A stretch of 52,685 nt of DNA from Bacteroidota bacterium (lineage in GTDB: Bacteria; Bacteroidota; Bacteroidia; Chitinophagales; Chitinophagaceae): positions 1 to 52,685 of the forward strand of contig JAEZDA010000024.1 in the NCBI GenBank assembly GCA_023433345.1, written 5' to 3'. The notes under the pieces were generated by a model that was given only the letters and a program-made list of their open reading frames with translations, had not been told where the DNA came from and did not search any database. Below are positions 43,681 to 52,362 of the stretch, piece by piece. Positions within the stretch are counted from its first letter, which is position 1. Each line of letters opens with the position of its first letter. The translations under genes were made by a program, and so were the position numbers.

Positions 43681-44607
43681 TTAATTTATTTTTTCAAATT
43701 GTCTTGCTTTGGCTGTGTTTTCCACCAACCTAATGAAGATATCATTCAGTGAAGGCAATACCTCGTTGAAACTATGTACCTGCACATCCCTGTTTAAGAA
43801 TTCACGCAGTACATCATTGGGTGCTGTGTCTGAATTTATTTTTAAAAGCAGTTCTGAACCATCATTTTTTATTGTTTCAAAATGTGGTGAAGGGATAGAT
43901 TGGGTTTCTGCGGTTATCCGAAACAGGTTCTCCTTGAAATCCTGCTTCACATTTTTTACGGAACCATCCAGAATTTTCCTGCCCTTGTTCACAAGAACGA
44001 TATGGTCACAAATTTCTTCAACCTGTTCCATCCGGTGGGTGCTGAAAATGATTGTGCTGCCGTTCTTAGCGAGGTTAAAAATTTCATCCTTTATCAGGTT
44101 AGCATTTACAGGATCAAGTCCGCTGAAAGGTTCATCAAGAATGATCAGCTCAGGCTGATGCAAAACCGTAGTAACGAACTGAAGTTTTTGGCTCATTCCT
44201 TTACTTAGGTCTTCAACTTTTTTGTTCCACCAGCTCTCCATCTCAAAGCGCACGAACCATTTCTTTATCCTTTCCATAGCCTCTGCCTTGCTCATTCCTT
44301 TTAATTGGGCGAGGTATAATACCTGTTCACCGATCTTCATCTTTTTATAAAGCCCGCGTTCCTCAGGCATATAGCCGATGCGGCCTATATCATTTACCGG
44401 ATCAAACTTTTTCCCATTAAGTATTATACTTCCTTCATCAGGATAGAATATTCCTGTGATCATCCTCAGCAAAGTGGTTTTGCCCGCACCGTTTGGCCCC
44501 AGGAGGCCAAATATGCTGCCTTTGTCTATAGTGAAACTAATATCATCAACGGCTTTCTGGGTGGCAAAATATTTTTTAAGATTATGCAGTTCAAGTATAT
44601 GCTTCAT
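43681..44607 (-). CDS. ABC transporter ATP-binding protein (NatA-like)
   Basis: This 308-residue ATPase has Walker A GPNGAGKTTLL (about 36-46), signature LSKGMSQKL, Walker B LIILDEPFSGLDP and a switch His in IFSTHRMEQ. The C-terminal domain with ENLFRI and DVLREFLN is typical of the NatA/YhaQ class (DUF4162). It is the first gene of a two-gene unit with the permease. Confidence 0.93.
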   Translation of the reverse strand: MKHILELHNLKKYFATQKAVDDISFTIDKGSIFGLLGPNGAGKTTLLRMITGIFYPDEGSIILNGKKFDPVNDIGRIGYMPEERGLYKKMKIGEQVLYLAQLKGMSKAEAMERIKKWFVRFEMESWWNKKVEDLSKGMSQKLQFVTTVLHQPELIILDEPFSGLDPVNANLIKDEIFNLAKNGSTIIFSTHRMEQVEEICDHIVLVNKGRKILDGSVKNVKQDFKENLFRITAETQSIPSPHFETIKNDGSELLLKINSDTAPNDVLREFLNRDVQVHSFNEVLPSLNDIFIRLVENTAKARQFEKIN

Positions 44608-44684
44608 ATTAGTGTATGTTCCCGGTAAAATTAATGGTTATGAATTTCAGGCGAATGAAAGATTGTTACAAATGGTGAGAACGC

Positions 44685-46256
44685 TCATGAAAAATTCCCT
44701 ATAATATTATCTGCGACTCTTTCCCCATCCATGGCGGCACTTACTATTCCTCCCGCGTAGCCTGCTCCCTCACCACATGGATACAAATTAGAAAGTTGCG
44801 GATGCTGCAACCCCTCCTTGAGTCTTGGTATTTTTACAGGACTGGAAGTTCGGCTCTCCGTTGCAACAACAACGGCTTCGTTGGTAAAGTAGCCTTTCAT
44901 TTTTTTTCCGAAACCTGGAAATCCTTTGGAAAGCGTTTCATATACGAATGGTGGCAGTACAAATTTGAGATCTGCACTTTGAAGGCCGGGCAGGTAAGAA
45001 TTTTCGGGCAATGAAGCTGAAATATTGTTAGAACAGAAATCAACAAGCCTTTGTGCAGGCGCAGTGCATCCGCCACCGCCCGCCGCAAAAGCTCTCTGTT
45101 CCACCATTTGCTGGAAACGGAGAAATAACAACGGATCATTTTCATCAATTCCCGTAGTTTTCAGGCTGTGGTAAGCATTTTCCTTTGAAATTTCAACCAC
45201 AATTCCGCTGTTTGCAAAAGGATTGTTTCTTTTTGAAGGGCTCCAACCATTCACAACTATCTCTCCGGGTGCAGTTGCAGCCGGCGCGATGATGCCACCC
45301 GGGCACATGCAAAATGAGAACATGCCCTGGTCGTTCACCTGCTGTACGAGAGAATATGAAGCCGGCGGAAGCGATATTTCATTGCTGCCGTGATATTGTA
45401 TACGGTTGATCAAATCCTGTGGATGCTCCACTCTCACTCCGAGGGCAAAGGGTTTTGCTTCGATGAGGATGCCGGAATTATGCAAGGTTTCAAAGATATC
45501 CCGGGCCGAATGACCTGTGGCCAGAATATAAGCATCTGCCGAAAAGGTGGTCCCGCCACTTTTTACACCGGAAACTTTTCCATTTTGAATAATGAATTCA
45601 TCCACCTTTTTTTCAAAATGCACCTCACCTCCGAATTCGATAATAGCTTCCCGCATTGCGGTGATGATGTGCGGGAGTTTATTCGTGCCAATATGAGGGT
45701 GGGCATCATATAATATATTCTCTTCCGCACCGAAATGAACAAACATTTCCAGGATGCGGTTGATACTGCCTCTCTTATTGCTTCGCGTGTAAAGCTTCCC
45801 GTCACTGTATGTTCCCGCCCCGCCTTCTCCGAAGCAATAGTTGCTTTCGGGGTTTACAATTCCTTGCTTATTTAGAAGGGCAAGGTCACGTCTCCGCGCC
45901 CTCACGTCTTTCCCGCGTTCCAGGATGACCGGCCTGATGCCGGCTTCGAGAAATTTGAGAGCCGCGAACAATCCGGCAGGGCCAGCACCTACTATAATTA
46001 CGGATTTCCCGGAAGTTTGGGTGTTTTTGAAATGAAAAGGCTGGGAAACCCTTTCGTGAAAGGGCTCATTAATAAATGCGAGCAGTGAAAGATTGTAAAA
46101 GATTGTTCTGCCGCGCGCATCGAGCGATCTTTTAAGCAATTGATATCCGGAAACTTTGTTGGGATGAATGCCTTCATGCCTGCCGATCATTTCCTTAACG
46201 AGGTTCTCATCCTGCATTTCAGCAGGCAACAACCTGAGTGTGATCTTTTTCTGCAT
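44685..46256 (-). CDS. FAD-dependent oxidoreductase, COG2509 type
   Basis: This 523-residue flavoprotein has the dinucleotide-binding motif VIIVGAGPAGLFAALKFLEAG (about 90-110) followed by PVILERGKDVRARRRD, CFGEGGAGTYSDGKLYTR, ILATGHSARD and, near the C-terminus, YPCGEGAGYAGGIVSAAMDG. This combination defines the uncharacterised COG2509 dehydrogenase group. The substrate is unknown. It sits 14 bp downstream of the DUF3127 gene on the same strand, so the two are likely co-transcribed. Confidence 0.88.
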   Translation of the reverse strand: MQKKITLRLLPAEMQDENLVKEMIGRHEGIHPNKVSGYQLLKRSLDARGRTIFYNLSLLAFINEPFHERVSQPFHFKNTQTSGKSVIIVGAGPAGLFAALKFLEAGIRPVILERGKDVRARRRDLALLNKQGIVNPESNYCFGEGGAGTYSDGKLYTRSNKRGSINRILEMFVHFGAEENILYDAHPHIGTNKLPHIITAMREAIIEFGGEVHFEKKVDEFIIQNGKVSGVKSGGTTFSADAYILATGHSARDIFETLHNSGILIEAKPFALGVRVEHPQDLINRIQYHGSNEISLPPASYSLVQQVNDQGMFSFCMCPGGIIAPAATAPGEIVVNGWSPSKRNNPFANSGIVVEISKENAYHSLKTTGIDENDPLLFLRFQQMVEQRAFAAGGGGCTAPAQRLVDFCSNNISASLPENSYLPGLQSADLKFVLPPFVYETLSKGFPGFGKKMKGYFTNEAVVVATESRTSSPVKIPRLKEGLQHPQLSNLYPCGEGAGYAGGIVSAAMDGERVADNIIGNFS

Positions 46257-46270
46257 TCTTTGATGTGAAA

Positions 46271-46645
46271 TTAGAATGGAAGGTCATCCAGATCGCCCGG
46301 CGCAGGCGAGGAGAAGGTATTCTCGGCAGGCTCATTGTCCGTTCCCTCATTCTTTAATAAACCTTCCAGCCTCCATGCATCAAGGTTGGTGATGTAGGTA
46401 ATGCGACCATCCTTTTCCCATTTCGTTCCTCTTATATTGAAGTAAACCTTTACCTGGTCGCCCGCCTTGTATTTGTCAAGGATCTCTGTTTTGTCTTGCA
46501 CACACTGAAATTTGATAAAATTTTCGAAAGTTCTGGTGCTTCCTTCCTCGGAAGTTTTTAGTACAAACTCCCTCGTTTTAAAAGTCGCGCTTCTTTGAAC
46601 GGTATCAAAAATTGTTTCCAGTTTCCCGGATAATTCAAACTTCAT
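46271..46645 (-). CDS. DUF3127 protein with SSB-like acidic C-terminal tip
   Basis: This 124-residue protein starts at the ATG at 46645 (MKFELSGKLETIFDT); an 18-residue upstream extension would begin ahead of the promoter box. The core (about 1-95) is a beta-rich DUF3127 domain ending VYFNIRGTKWEKDGRITYITNLDAWRLEG. A short disordered acidic linker follows, and the protein ends GDLDDLPF, closely resembling the DDDIPF tip with which single-stranded DNA-binding protein recruits partners. An OB-fold nucleic-acid role is therefore suggested but unproven. It is divergent from dnaA across about 480 bp, with a TAATTTTG box upstream. Confidence 0.82.
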   Translation of the reverse strand: MKFELSGKLETIFDTVQRSATFKTREFVLKTSEEGSTRTFENFIKFQCVQDKTEILDKYKAGDQVKVYFNIRGTKWEKDGRITYITNLDAWRLEGLLKNEGTDNEPAENTFSSPAPGDLDDLPF

Positions 46646-46666
46646 CGGTGTATTTTTTGTAAACGT

Positions 46667-46674
46667 CAAAATTA
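46667..46674 (-). promoter_or_regulatory. Bacteroidota -7 promoter box of the DUF3127 gene
   Basis: The minus strand reads TAATTTTG, matching TAnnTTTG, 21 bp upstream of the DUF3127 ATG. It supports the shorter start at 46645. Confidence 0.5.
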
Positions 46675-46803
46675 GTCTTAATAAGGCAATTTTCATCATG
46701 ATTGTTTATGTTTCAAAGCACATAAAATTTCCATCCTCTCAGGTCATTTTCCATTAAGTATTTTTTTCAAAAACAAAAAATTATTTACTCACACCATTTA
46801 AGA

Positions 46804-46811
46804 TACTTTTG
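46804..46811 (+). promoter_or_regulatory. Candidate -7 promoter box for dnaA
   Basis: TACTTTTG matches TAnnTTTG. It is the first of three such boxes in the long leader before dnaA, so which one is used cannot be decided here. Confidence 0.35.
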
Positions 46812-47128
46812 CGATTCAATAAATCTGGAATACCTGTAAATACTGGTGTTTCGGAGGATGCGATAAAAAAATGTTCTTTGCTTTCCGGAATCCTTACTGA
46901 GCAGGCTTCTTAGATTTGACCGGCAATAAAAAATTATTTCAGGCCATGCTACAATACTGTGGTGTGAGATTAAGAAACAAGCGAATAAAAAATTTTTTTT
47001 TCAACAGAATAATTTTGATATTCGCTGTCTTGCCTAAGAAAAATTTTCCTTTTGATACAGGTTCAGAATTAGGTCAGGAAATCCCGGAGAAAATAAGAAC
47101 AATCAATATATAAACTGCTGTAGGTATA

Positions 47129-48562
47129 ATGGAGAAAGCTTTTGATCATGTTTGGGCCAATTGTCTGGAGATCATAAAGGATATTGTAGAATGGCAACAT
47201 TATAAAACCTGGTTTGAACCCATTAAGCCGGTAGAATTGAAAGAAAAAGTTTTAACCATCCAGGTTCCTTCCCAATTTTTTTATGAGTATCTTGAAGAGC
47301 ATTATGTTTCCCTGCTCGCTAAAACACTGAAACGTGAATTAGGTAAAGAAGCGAGGCTTGAATACCGGATAATGGTTGATAGCGGTAATGGAAAGAACAA
47401 GCCGCTTACAATGGATGTTCCCGGTAATGGATACAAATCATATTCGAACAATGAGATGGATTTTCCGCTGGTCATAAATAACCCTGTAAAAAATCCCTTT
47501 GTTATCCCGGGTTTGAAAAAGATGCAGATAGATCCGCAGCTTAATCACGCCTATACGCTTGATTCTTTTATTGAGGGCGATTGTAACCGGGTGGCAAGAA
47601 GGGCCGGAAAAACTGTTGCGGAAAAACCGGGAGCTACTTCATTTAATCCCCTTGTTATATACGGCGGTGTCGGGCTGGGAAAAACTCACCTTGCGCAAGC
47701 CATTGGCAATGAAGTGAAACGTTTGCACGCTAATAAGGTGGTGTTGTATGTAAGTTCTGAAAAATTCATCAACCAGTTTATAGATCACGGTCGTAACAAT
47801 GCCATCAATGATTTTATTCATTTCTATCAGTTGATAGATGTATTGATAATTGACGATATTCAATTCTTCAACCGTGCAGAGAAGTCTCAGGATGCTTTCT
47901 TCTCAATTTTCAACCATCTTCACCAAAGCGGTAAACAACTTATTCTCACAAGTGATAAATCTCCCAAAGATTTGGAGGGTGTTCAGGAGAGACTGCTCAG
48001 CAGGTTCCGCTGGGGCCTCAGTGCTGATTTGCAGGCTCCCGATTACGAAACCAAGATCGAGATACTGGACAATAAAATGAAGCTGGATGGCTTCGATATG
48101 CCTCGCGAAGTTGTGAAATATATCGCCTATAATATTAACAGTAACGTACGCGAACTCGAGGGCGCATTGATCTCATTGTTGGCACAATCTTCGCTAAACA
48201 AGCGGGAAATCGATCTGGAATTGACAAAGAAAGTGCTGCGGAATTTTGTAAAGTCCTCAAGTAAGGAGATTACCATTGACGCGATACAGAAAATGGTATG
48301 TGATTACTTTGACGTTCCCTACGATAAACTGCTCCAAAAAACCCGCAAAAGGGAAATAGTTCAGGCAAGGCAGATCACCATGTATCTTTCTAAAGCTTTT
48401 ACAAAAAATTCTCTTAAAACGATCGGTGAGCATTTTGGCGGTCGTGATCATACAACCGTTATCCATAGCTGCCAAACCGTAAAAGACCTGATGGATACTG
48501 ATAATTTGTTCAAAGAAAGCGTTTTGGAATTACAGCAAAAAGTTCAGCTTGCAGCAATGTAA
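47129..48562 (+). CDS. dnaA: Chromosomal replication initiator protein DnaA
   Basis: DnaA binds DnaA boxes at the origin and melts it. The 477-residue protein has domain I (about 1-85, WANCLEIIKDIVEWQHYKTWFEPI), a short linker, an AAA+ domain with Walker A GGVGLGKTHLAQAIG (about 177-190) and Walker B VLIIDDIQFF, and a C-terminal helix-turn-helix domain with the DnaA-box signature GGRDHTTVIHSC near 445. Length is normal. dnaN and recF, the usual neighbours in other phyla, are absent, as is common in Bacteroidota. A strong terminator follows. Confidence 0.98.
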   Translation: MEKAFDHVWANCLEIIKDIVEWQHYKTWFEPIKPVELKEKVLTIQVPSQFFYEYLEEHYVSLLAKTLKRELGKEARLEYRIMVDSGNGKNKPLTMDVPGNGYKSYSNNEMDFPLVINNPVKNPFVIPGLKKMQIDPQLNHAYTLDSFIEGDCNRVARRAGKTVAEKPGATSFNPLVIYGGVGLGKTHLAQAIGNEVKRLHANKVVLYVSSEKFINQFIDHGRNNAINDFIHFYQLIDVLIIDDIQFFNRAEKSQDAFFSIFNHLHQSGKQLILTSDKSPKDLEGVQERLLSRFRWGLSADLQAPDYETKIEILDNKMKLDGFDMPREVVKYIAYNINSNVRELEGALISLLAQSSLNKREIDLELTKKVLRNFVKSSSKEITIDAIQKMVCDYFDVPYDKLLQKTRKREIVQARQITMYLSKAFTKNSLKTIGEHFGGRDHTTVIHSCQTVKDLMDTDNLFKESVLELQQKVQLAAM

Positions 48563-48584
48563 ACCCCGGCAATAAAAATATTTT

Positions 48585-48620
48585 AAAGATGCGATGAGAA
48601 ATTTCATCGCATCTTTTTTT
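48585..48620 (+). terminator. Strong terminator after dnaA
   Basis: AAAGATGCGATGA and TCATCGCATCTTT form a 13-bp stem around GAAATT, running into a T tract. It begins 22 bp after the dnaA stop. Confidence 0.9.
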
Positions 48621-48768
48621 ACTGCCTGCTATATCAAAGATTTTTTAGAATCGAAATGAACATTCATTTTATTTGGGGAATTGGATCTGGCGGCGTTGCC
48701 CCCATACAGCATGAAAATTGCTGAAAAATATATTGATATGTGGTAGTCGTTTGCTTACACTCTGATTA

Positions 48769-48776
48769 TAGATTTG
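48769..48776 (+). promoter_or_regulatory. Bacteroidota -7 promoter box before the acetyltransferase
   Basis: TAGATTTG matches TAnnTTTG and ends 4 bp before the GTG start at 48781. TTTG at 48750-48753 is a possible -33 with a short 15-bp spacer. Confidence 0.4.
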
Positions 48777-48780
48777 CATT

Positions 48781-49473
48781 GTGAACCAATTATTAGATAA
48801 TCCTGTTTATTACGCGCTGATCTCCGGTGATTCTCAAAAGGCCCTTGGAAATGAAAATGTGAAGTATTTCGAATCCGCAGTGTCTCCATTTGTCGGAATC
48901 CGGGATAATTATACATCCGGTTTTGAAGAACTGCATGATCTTTTACCAGACGACAGGAATATCCTTTACGCTTCAAGAGAAAAATTAAACGGGCATGCAG
49001 GCTGGGAGTTGAACAGACTCATTGAAGGTTCACAATTCCTCTATTTATCCAGGCGTGCATTTGAAGAAGATTTTTCAGCGATCCTTCCATTAACTCCAAT
49101 ACATTCAGCTCAAATGGTGGAACTGGCGCGGCTTACAAAGCCAGGACCTTTCGACCTGCGCACCATTGAATTTGGAAATTATGAGGGAATTTTTGAGGGC
49201 GACAAGATAGTTTCCATGGCGGGAAGAAGATTGCATGTGTTTGGATATATCGAAGTAAGCGCTGTTTGCACTCATCCCCATTCTCTTGGTAAAGGCTATG
49301 CAACATTGCTGCTCAAACACCAGGTGAACACCATCCTCGAAGAAGGCAAGGTTCCCTTCCTTCATGTTCGGTCTGACAATTACAGGGCGATAGAATTGTA
49401 CGAGCGATTAGGATTTGTAAGAAACGGCAATATGAATTTTTACGTAATGTCTAAGCTGAAAGAAGAACAGTAA
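48781..49473 (+). CDS. GNAT family N-acetyltransferase
   Basis: This 230-residue protein starts at GTG 48781. The C-terminal half (about 130-225) is a GNAT fold: strand EVSAVCTHPHSLGKGYATLLLKHQV contains the acetyl-CoA pyrophosphate loop (HSLGKGYA), followed by LHVRSDNYRAIELYERLGFVRNG, typical of FR47/RimI-like members. The N-terminal 100 residues are a variable substrate-side domain (for example NPVYYALISGDSQKAL). The substrate is unknown. It appears monocistronic, with a dnaA terminator upstream. Confidence 0.88.
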   Translation: MNQLLDNPVYYALISGDSQKALGNENVKYFESAVSPFVGIRDNYTSGFEELHDLLPDDRNILYASREKLNGHAGWELNRLIEGSQFLYLSRRAFEEDFSAILPLTPIHSAQMVELARLTKPGPFDLRTIEFGNYEGIFEGDKIVSMAGRRLHVFGYIEVSAVCTHPHSLGKGYATLLLKHQVNTILEEGKVPFLHVRSDNYRAIELYERLGFVRNGNMNFYVMSKLKEEQ

Positions 49474-49710
49474 GATCTTAGCGCATAGCCGTTGGAGGTA
49501 GTGGACCTTTTTTGCGGAGACCGTTCCAACCATTAAATTTTTCCCCTATTTTTACTTACCCTGTTTTTAAACTCTGTCTTTCCGGGAGGATTGTAGAATG
49601 GTGCAATTTCATTAAATCTAACATTTCCTGCCGGGCTTAGACCGAAAATATGAACCTTCAATTTACTATGTATCTGATCCTTGCCAGATAGCATTGCAGC
49701 TTTAATTCCC

Positions 49711-51273
49711 ATGAACCTTTTGCCAGAACTAAAACGCGAGAAAAGAATACCTGCAGGATTATTGTGGGGATCTACTGCGCTGCTCATTGCGTTTGCCATC
49801 GCTTCTCAACTTTATACATTATCTATACATAAAGCTTTTTGGCTTGATGAATGGTTTATCATTGACAGCCTTAAGTTCAAATCTTATTCTCAAATTTTCG
49901 GGGAGTTGTTTCACATACAACAATTCCCCAGAACCTACCTTGTAATAATTAAATGGCTGGCAGAGGTAACTGATTATAATTATTTCGCACTCCGTTTCTT
50001 GCCTGCACTTATGGAAATAATTAATATTTTCCTGATAGTTTTTCTCATCAGCAAGATTCTTTACGGCAGTGATTTAATAAAACGAATTCTTTTCATCTGG
50101 TTCTTTCTTGCCTTGCAGGTCACGGTATTTTATTTCACGCAGATGAAGCAGTATACCATGGAAATGTTCCTGGCTCTTATGTCAGTTTATTATTTTCATA
50201 TGCTTTCAGTGAATTACGGAACATTAAAGATGAATTCAGTAAAGTATCTGGGCTTTCTTTTATTCATTGCAGGGGGATTGTTCTTCAGCTATTCATTTTG
50301 TTTTGTGGTGGCGCCAATTCTCTTAGTTCTTTTCATAACCGGGTTGTACGGGTTTAGGAACGGAAAGCTCGAAACTAAGTCCATAATTCCTATCCTTCTT
50401 TTTTTAATAGCCATCGTACTTAATTACTTCACTGATTTGCGGTACGTGCTTAACAATGAGAACCAGTATAGCAATTTCGATGACTATGTTATGAGCTATG
50501 ATAGTTTACGTGACATCGCCGCAAGATTGTACAATGTAGTCAGGTTGCTTGCTTACAATATTCATTATGCTCCTGAAAGCCATTCTGCCGGCTTCGTATA
50601 TGTTCTGCACTTCTTGAAAGTTCTTCTGATCTTCCTTGTATGTACCGGTGTTTTCTTTTCGGTAAAAAAAGAAATTGAGCGGGCTAAAAGCCATGGCAGA
50701 AAGTATGTATTCATGCAATCGTTTCAAAATTCACCTTCGTGGGATCTGTACATGCTCATAATATTGTTTCTCACTATAGCCCTGTACCTGATGAAGTTGT
50801 TGCCTCTGGGCCAAGGCAGGTTGAATTACTATGCTTATGTCTTCAACACCTATTTTTTGATCAGGGGGATGGAAGTTATCGGGGCAAGATTCTTACGGCT
50901 GAGAATTTTTCTGATAGTGTCAGTATATTTCATTGCCCTTTCGCAGATCATCCGAATATATTCCAATGAATTTAAAAATACGAATTTGCTGTTCGATCAG
51001 GAAATATATGATAACGTAGGGCAGGCAATAAACAAAGCATACGCAGAAGATTTGCCCCTGGTTGTTTACAGGAACGAATTTCTACCAAGGTCAATTTTGT
51101 CGAATACCGAATCTCTTATGATAAGGTCTCATCACAACTACAAACCCAGGAAGGGTATTGACATTTATATGATCGACAGTAGCCGGGTTGCTACTGCGCT
51201 CGACAGTGTCGGTATCTCCGGATTTATCCACGTAAAAAAACATTCCTACACCATTAAAAAAGAGAACCAATGA
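49711..51273 (+). CDS. GT-C fold membrane glycosyltransferase (GT39/ArnT-like)
   Basis: This 520-residue integral membrane protein starts at ATG 49711 and has about ten to twelve transmembrane segments. After the first helix comes SIHKAFWLDEWFIID (about 41-55), whose acidic pair matches the catalytic DD/DE motif of GT-C enzymes that use polyprenyl-phosphate sugars. A soluble tail (about 445-520) follows the last helix. It probably transfers a sugar to a periplasmic acceptor (lipid or protein). The last 4 bp overlap the GT2 start (ATGA), so the two are translationally coupled. Confidence 0.8.
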   Translation: MNLLPELKREKRIPAGLLWGSTALLIAFAIASQLYTLSIHKAFWLDEWFIIDSLKFKSYSQIFGELFHIQQFPRTYLVIIKWLAEVTDYNYFALRFLPALMEIINIFLIVFLISKILYGSDLIKRILFIWFFLALQVTVFYFTQMKQYTMEMFLALMSVYYFHMLSVNYGTLKMNSVKYLGFLLFIAGGLFFSYSFCFVVAPILLVLFITGLYGFRNGKLETKSIIPILLFLIAIVLNYFTDLRYVLNNENQYSNFDDYVMSYDSLRDIAARLYNVVRLLAYNIHYAPESHSAGFVYVLHFLKVLLIFLVCTGVFFSVKKEIERAKSHGRKYVFMQSFQNSPSWDLYMLIILFLTIALYLMKLLPLGQGRLNYYAYVFNTYFLIRGMEVIGARFLRLRIFLIVSVYFIALSQIIRIYSNEFKNTNLLFDQEIYDNVGQAINKAYAEDLPLVVYRNEFLPRSILSNTESLMIRSHHNYKPRKGIDIYMIDSSRVATALDSVGISGFIHVKKHSYTIKKENQ

Positions 51274-52022
51274 TCGGCGACAAGAAAATCGTTATTGTTT
51301 TGCCGGCCTATAATGCGGCAAAAACCCTCGCAACAACTTACAGTGAAATTCCTTTCGATATAGTTGACGATGTAATACTCGTGGACGATCACAGCCGGGA
51401 CAATACCGTTGAAGTTGGAGGAACATTGGGAATAAAACATATCACCAGGCATGAATCAAACCTTGGTTATGGAGGTAATCAAAAAACCTGTTATAACAAA
51501 GCGCTGGAGCTTGGTGCCGATATCGTTATCATGCTTCATCCCGATTATCAATATACTCCAAAACTTATTCATTCGATGGCCTACTTAATTGCTAATGATG
51601 TGTATCCGGTGGTGATCGGCTCGCGTATTTTGGGCAAAGGTTCCCTTAAGGGCGGGATGCCTAAATATAAGTATGTGGCAAATCGATTTTTGACCTTTTT
51701 CCAGAATGTTGTCATAAATCAGAAACTTTCAGAATACCATACAGGGTATCGGGGCTTCTCCGCAAAAGTGCTCAGAACGATAGATTATAATAGCAATTCA
51801 AACGATTTCATTTTTGATAATGAAATGCTTACTCAAATATTTTTCCATAATTATGAGGTTGCAGAAATTACCTGCCCTACAAAATATTTCAGCGAGGCAT
51901 CCTCAATTAATTTCCGCAGAAGTGTGAGATACGGCCTTGGCGTAATTTCCACCAGTATCAAGTACCGGCTGAACCGGTGGAACATGCTTCGGTCGCGTAT
52001 CTATCACCCGGATAAAAGCTAA
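51270..52022 (+). CDS. Glycosyltransferase family 2 (polyprenyl-phosphate sugar synthase-like)
   Basis: This 250-residue GT-A enzyme has the N-terminal VLPAYNAAKTL (about 9-19), metal/nucleotide motif VDDHSRDNT (about 37-45), GYGGNQKTCYNKAL and HPDYQYTP (about 91-98), as in dolichol/polyprenyl-phosphate mannose or glucose synthases. No C-terminal membrane domain is present. The natural model is that this enzyme makes the polyprenyl-phosphate sugar that the coupled GT-C protein consumes. That pathway link is inference from the overlap and families. Confidence 0.88.
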   Translation: MIGDKKIVIVLPAYNAAKTLATTYSEIPFDIVDDVILVDDHSRDNTVEVGGTLGIKHITRHESNLGYGGNQKTCYNKALELGADIVIMLHPDYQYTPKLIHSMAYLIANDVYPVVIGSRILGKGSLKGGMPKYKYVANRFLTFFQNVVINQKLSEYHTGYRGFSAKVLRTIDYNSNSNDFIFDNEMLTQIFFHNYEVAEITCPTKYFSEASSINFRRSVRYGLGVISTSIKYRLNRWNMLRSRIYHPDKS

Positions 52023-52077
52023 GAGTCAATCTTCCGGCGTCTGTTTTGAAGTAGAACTGTTTTTTTGCTGAATTGAT

Positions 52078-52108
52078 TTGGGTTGTTTGGGGGGGATTTG
52101 TATTTTTG
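52078..52108 (+). promoter_or_regulatory. Predicted promoter of the tRNA pair
   Basis: TTG at 52078-52080, a 20-bp spacer and TATTTTTG at 52101-52108 form a good Bacteroidota promoter, 25 bp before the first tRNA. Confidence 0.65.
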
Positions 52109-52133
52109 CAGCCCCTTCAGCAAGGGCTGTTCA

Positions 52134-52223
<90 letters not shown>

Positions 52224-52250
52224 GAAGTTCAAGTCGATAACCTAATTGTT

Positions 52251-52325
52251 CGGGATGTAGCGTAGCCCGGTTATCGCGCCTGGTTTGGGACCAGGAGGTC
52301 GCAAGTTCGAATCTTGCCATCCCGA
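52251..52325 (+). tRNA. tRNA-Pro (TGG)
   Basis: A 75-nt tRNA with acceptor CGGGATG/CATCCCG, discriminator A, anticodon stem CCTGG/CCAGG with loop TTTGGGA (anticodon TGG) and T arm GCAAG-TTCGAAT-CTTGC. No CCA is encoded. It is probably co-transcribed with tRNA-Ser 28 bp upstream. Confidence 0.95.
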
Positions 52326-52331
52326 CAAACA

Positions 52332-52362
52332 AAAAAGCCTTGGTATTTTACCAGGGCTTTTT
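52332..52362 (+). terminator. Terminator after the tRNA pair
   Basis: AAAAGCCTTGG pairs with CCAGGGCTTTT around TATTTTA, followed by more T residues. Confidence 0.8.

Larger units (their letters stand above)
46646..47128. other. AT-rich intergenic region between DUF3127 and dnaA
   Basis: This is the largest gene-free gap in the window apart from the terminal repeats. It is A/T-rich with poly-A and poly-T runs (for example 46983-47000). It contains several possible -7 boxes: TAATTTTG on the minus strand (46667-46674), TACTTTTG (46804-46811), TAGATTTG (46911-46918) and TAATTTTG (47010-47017) on the plus strand. I find no TTATCCACA-type DnaA boxes, so I do not call an origin. A short 65-codon frame at 46916-47113 has no recognisable content. 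Confidence 0.6.

Noticed and set aside
46646..46699. Longer N-terminus for the DUF3127 protein
   Set aside because: The extension would cover the -7 promoter box and does not resemble the domain; ATG at 46645 fits better.
46916..47113. Small gene of 65 codons before dnaA
   Set aside because: Lysine/phenylalanine-rich translation of A/T-rich DNA with no start context or recognisable pattern.
46646..47128. Chromosomal origin (oriC) next to dnaA
   Set aside because: A/T-rich but no cluster of DnaA boxes on either strand; adjacency to dnaA alone is not enough, especially in Bacteroidota.
49533..49799. Minus-strand gene of 88 codons before the GT-C gene
   Set aside because: Overlaps the start of a well-supported gene on the other strand and shows no recognisable domain. 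It could be a remnant, but nothing supports it. The 237-bp gap 49474-49710 otherwise shows no clear feature.
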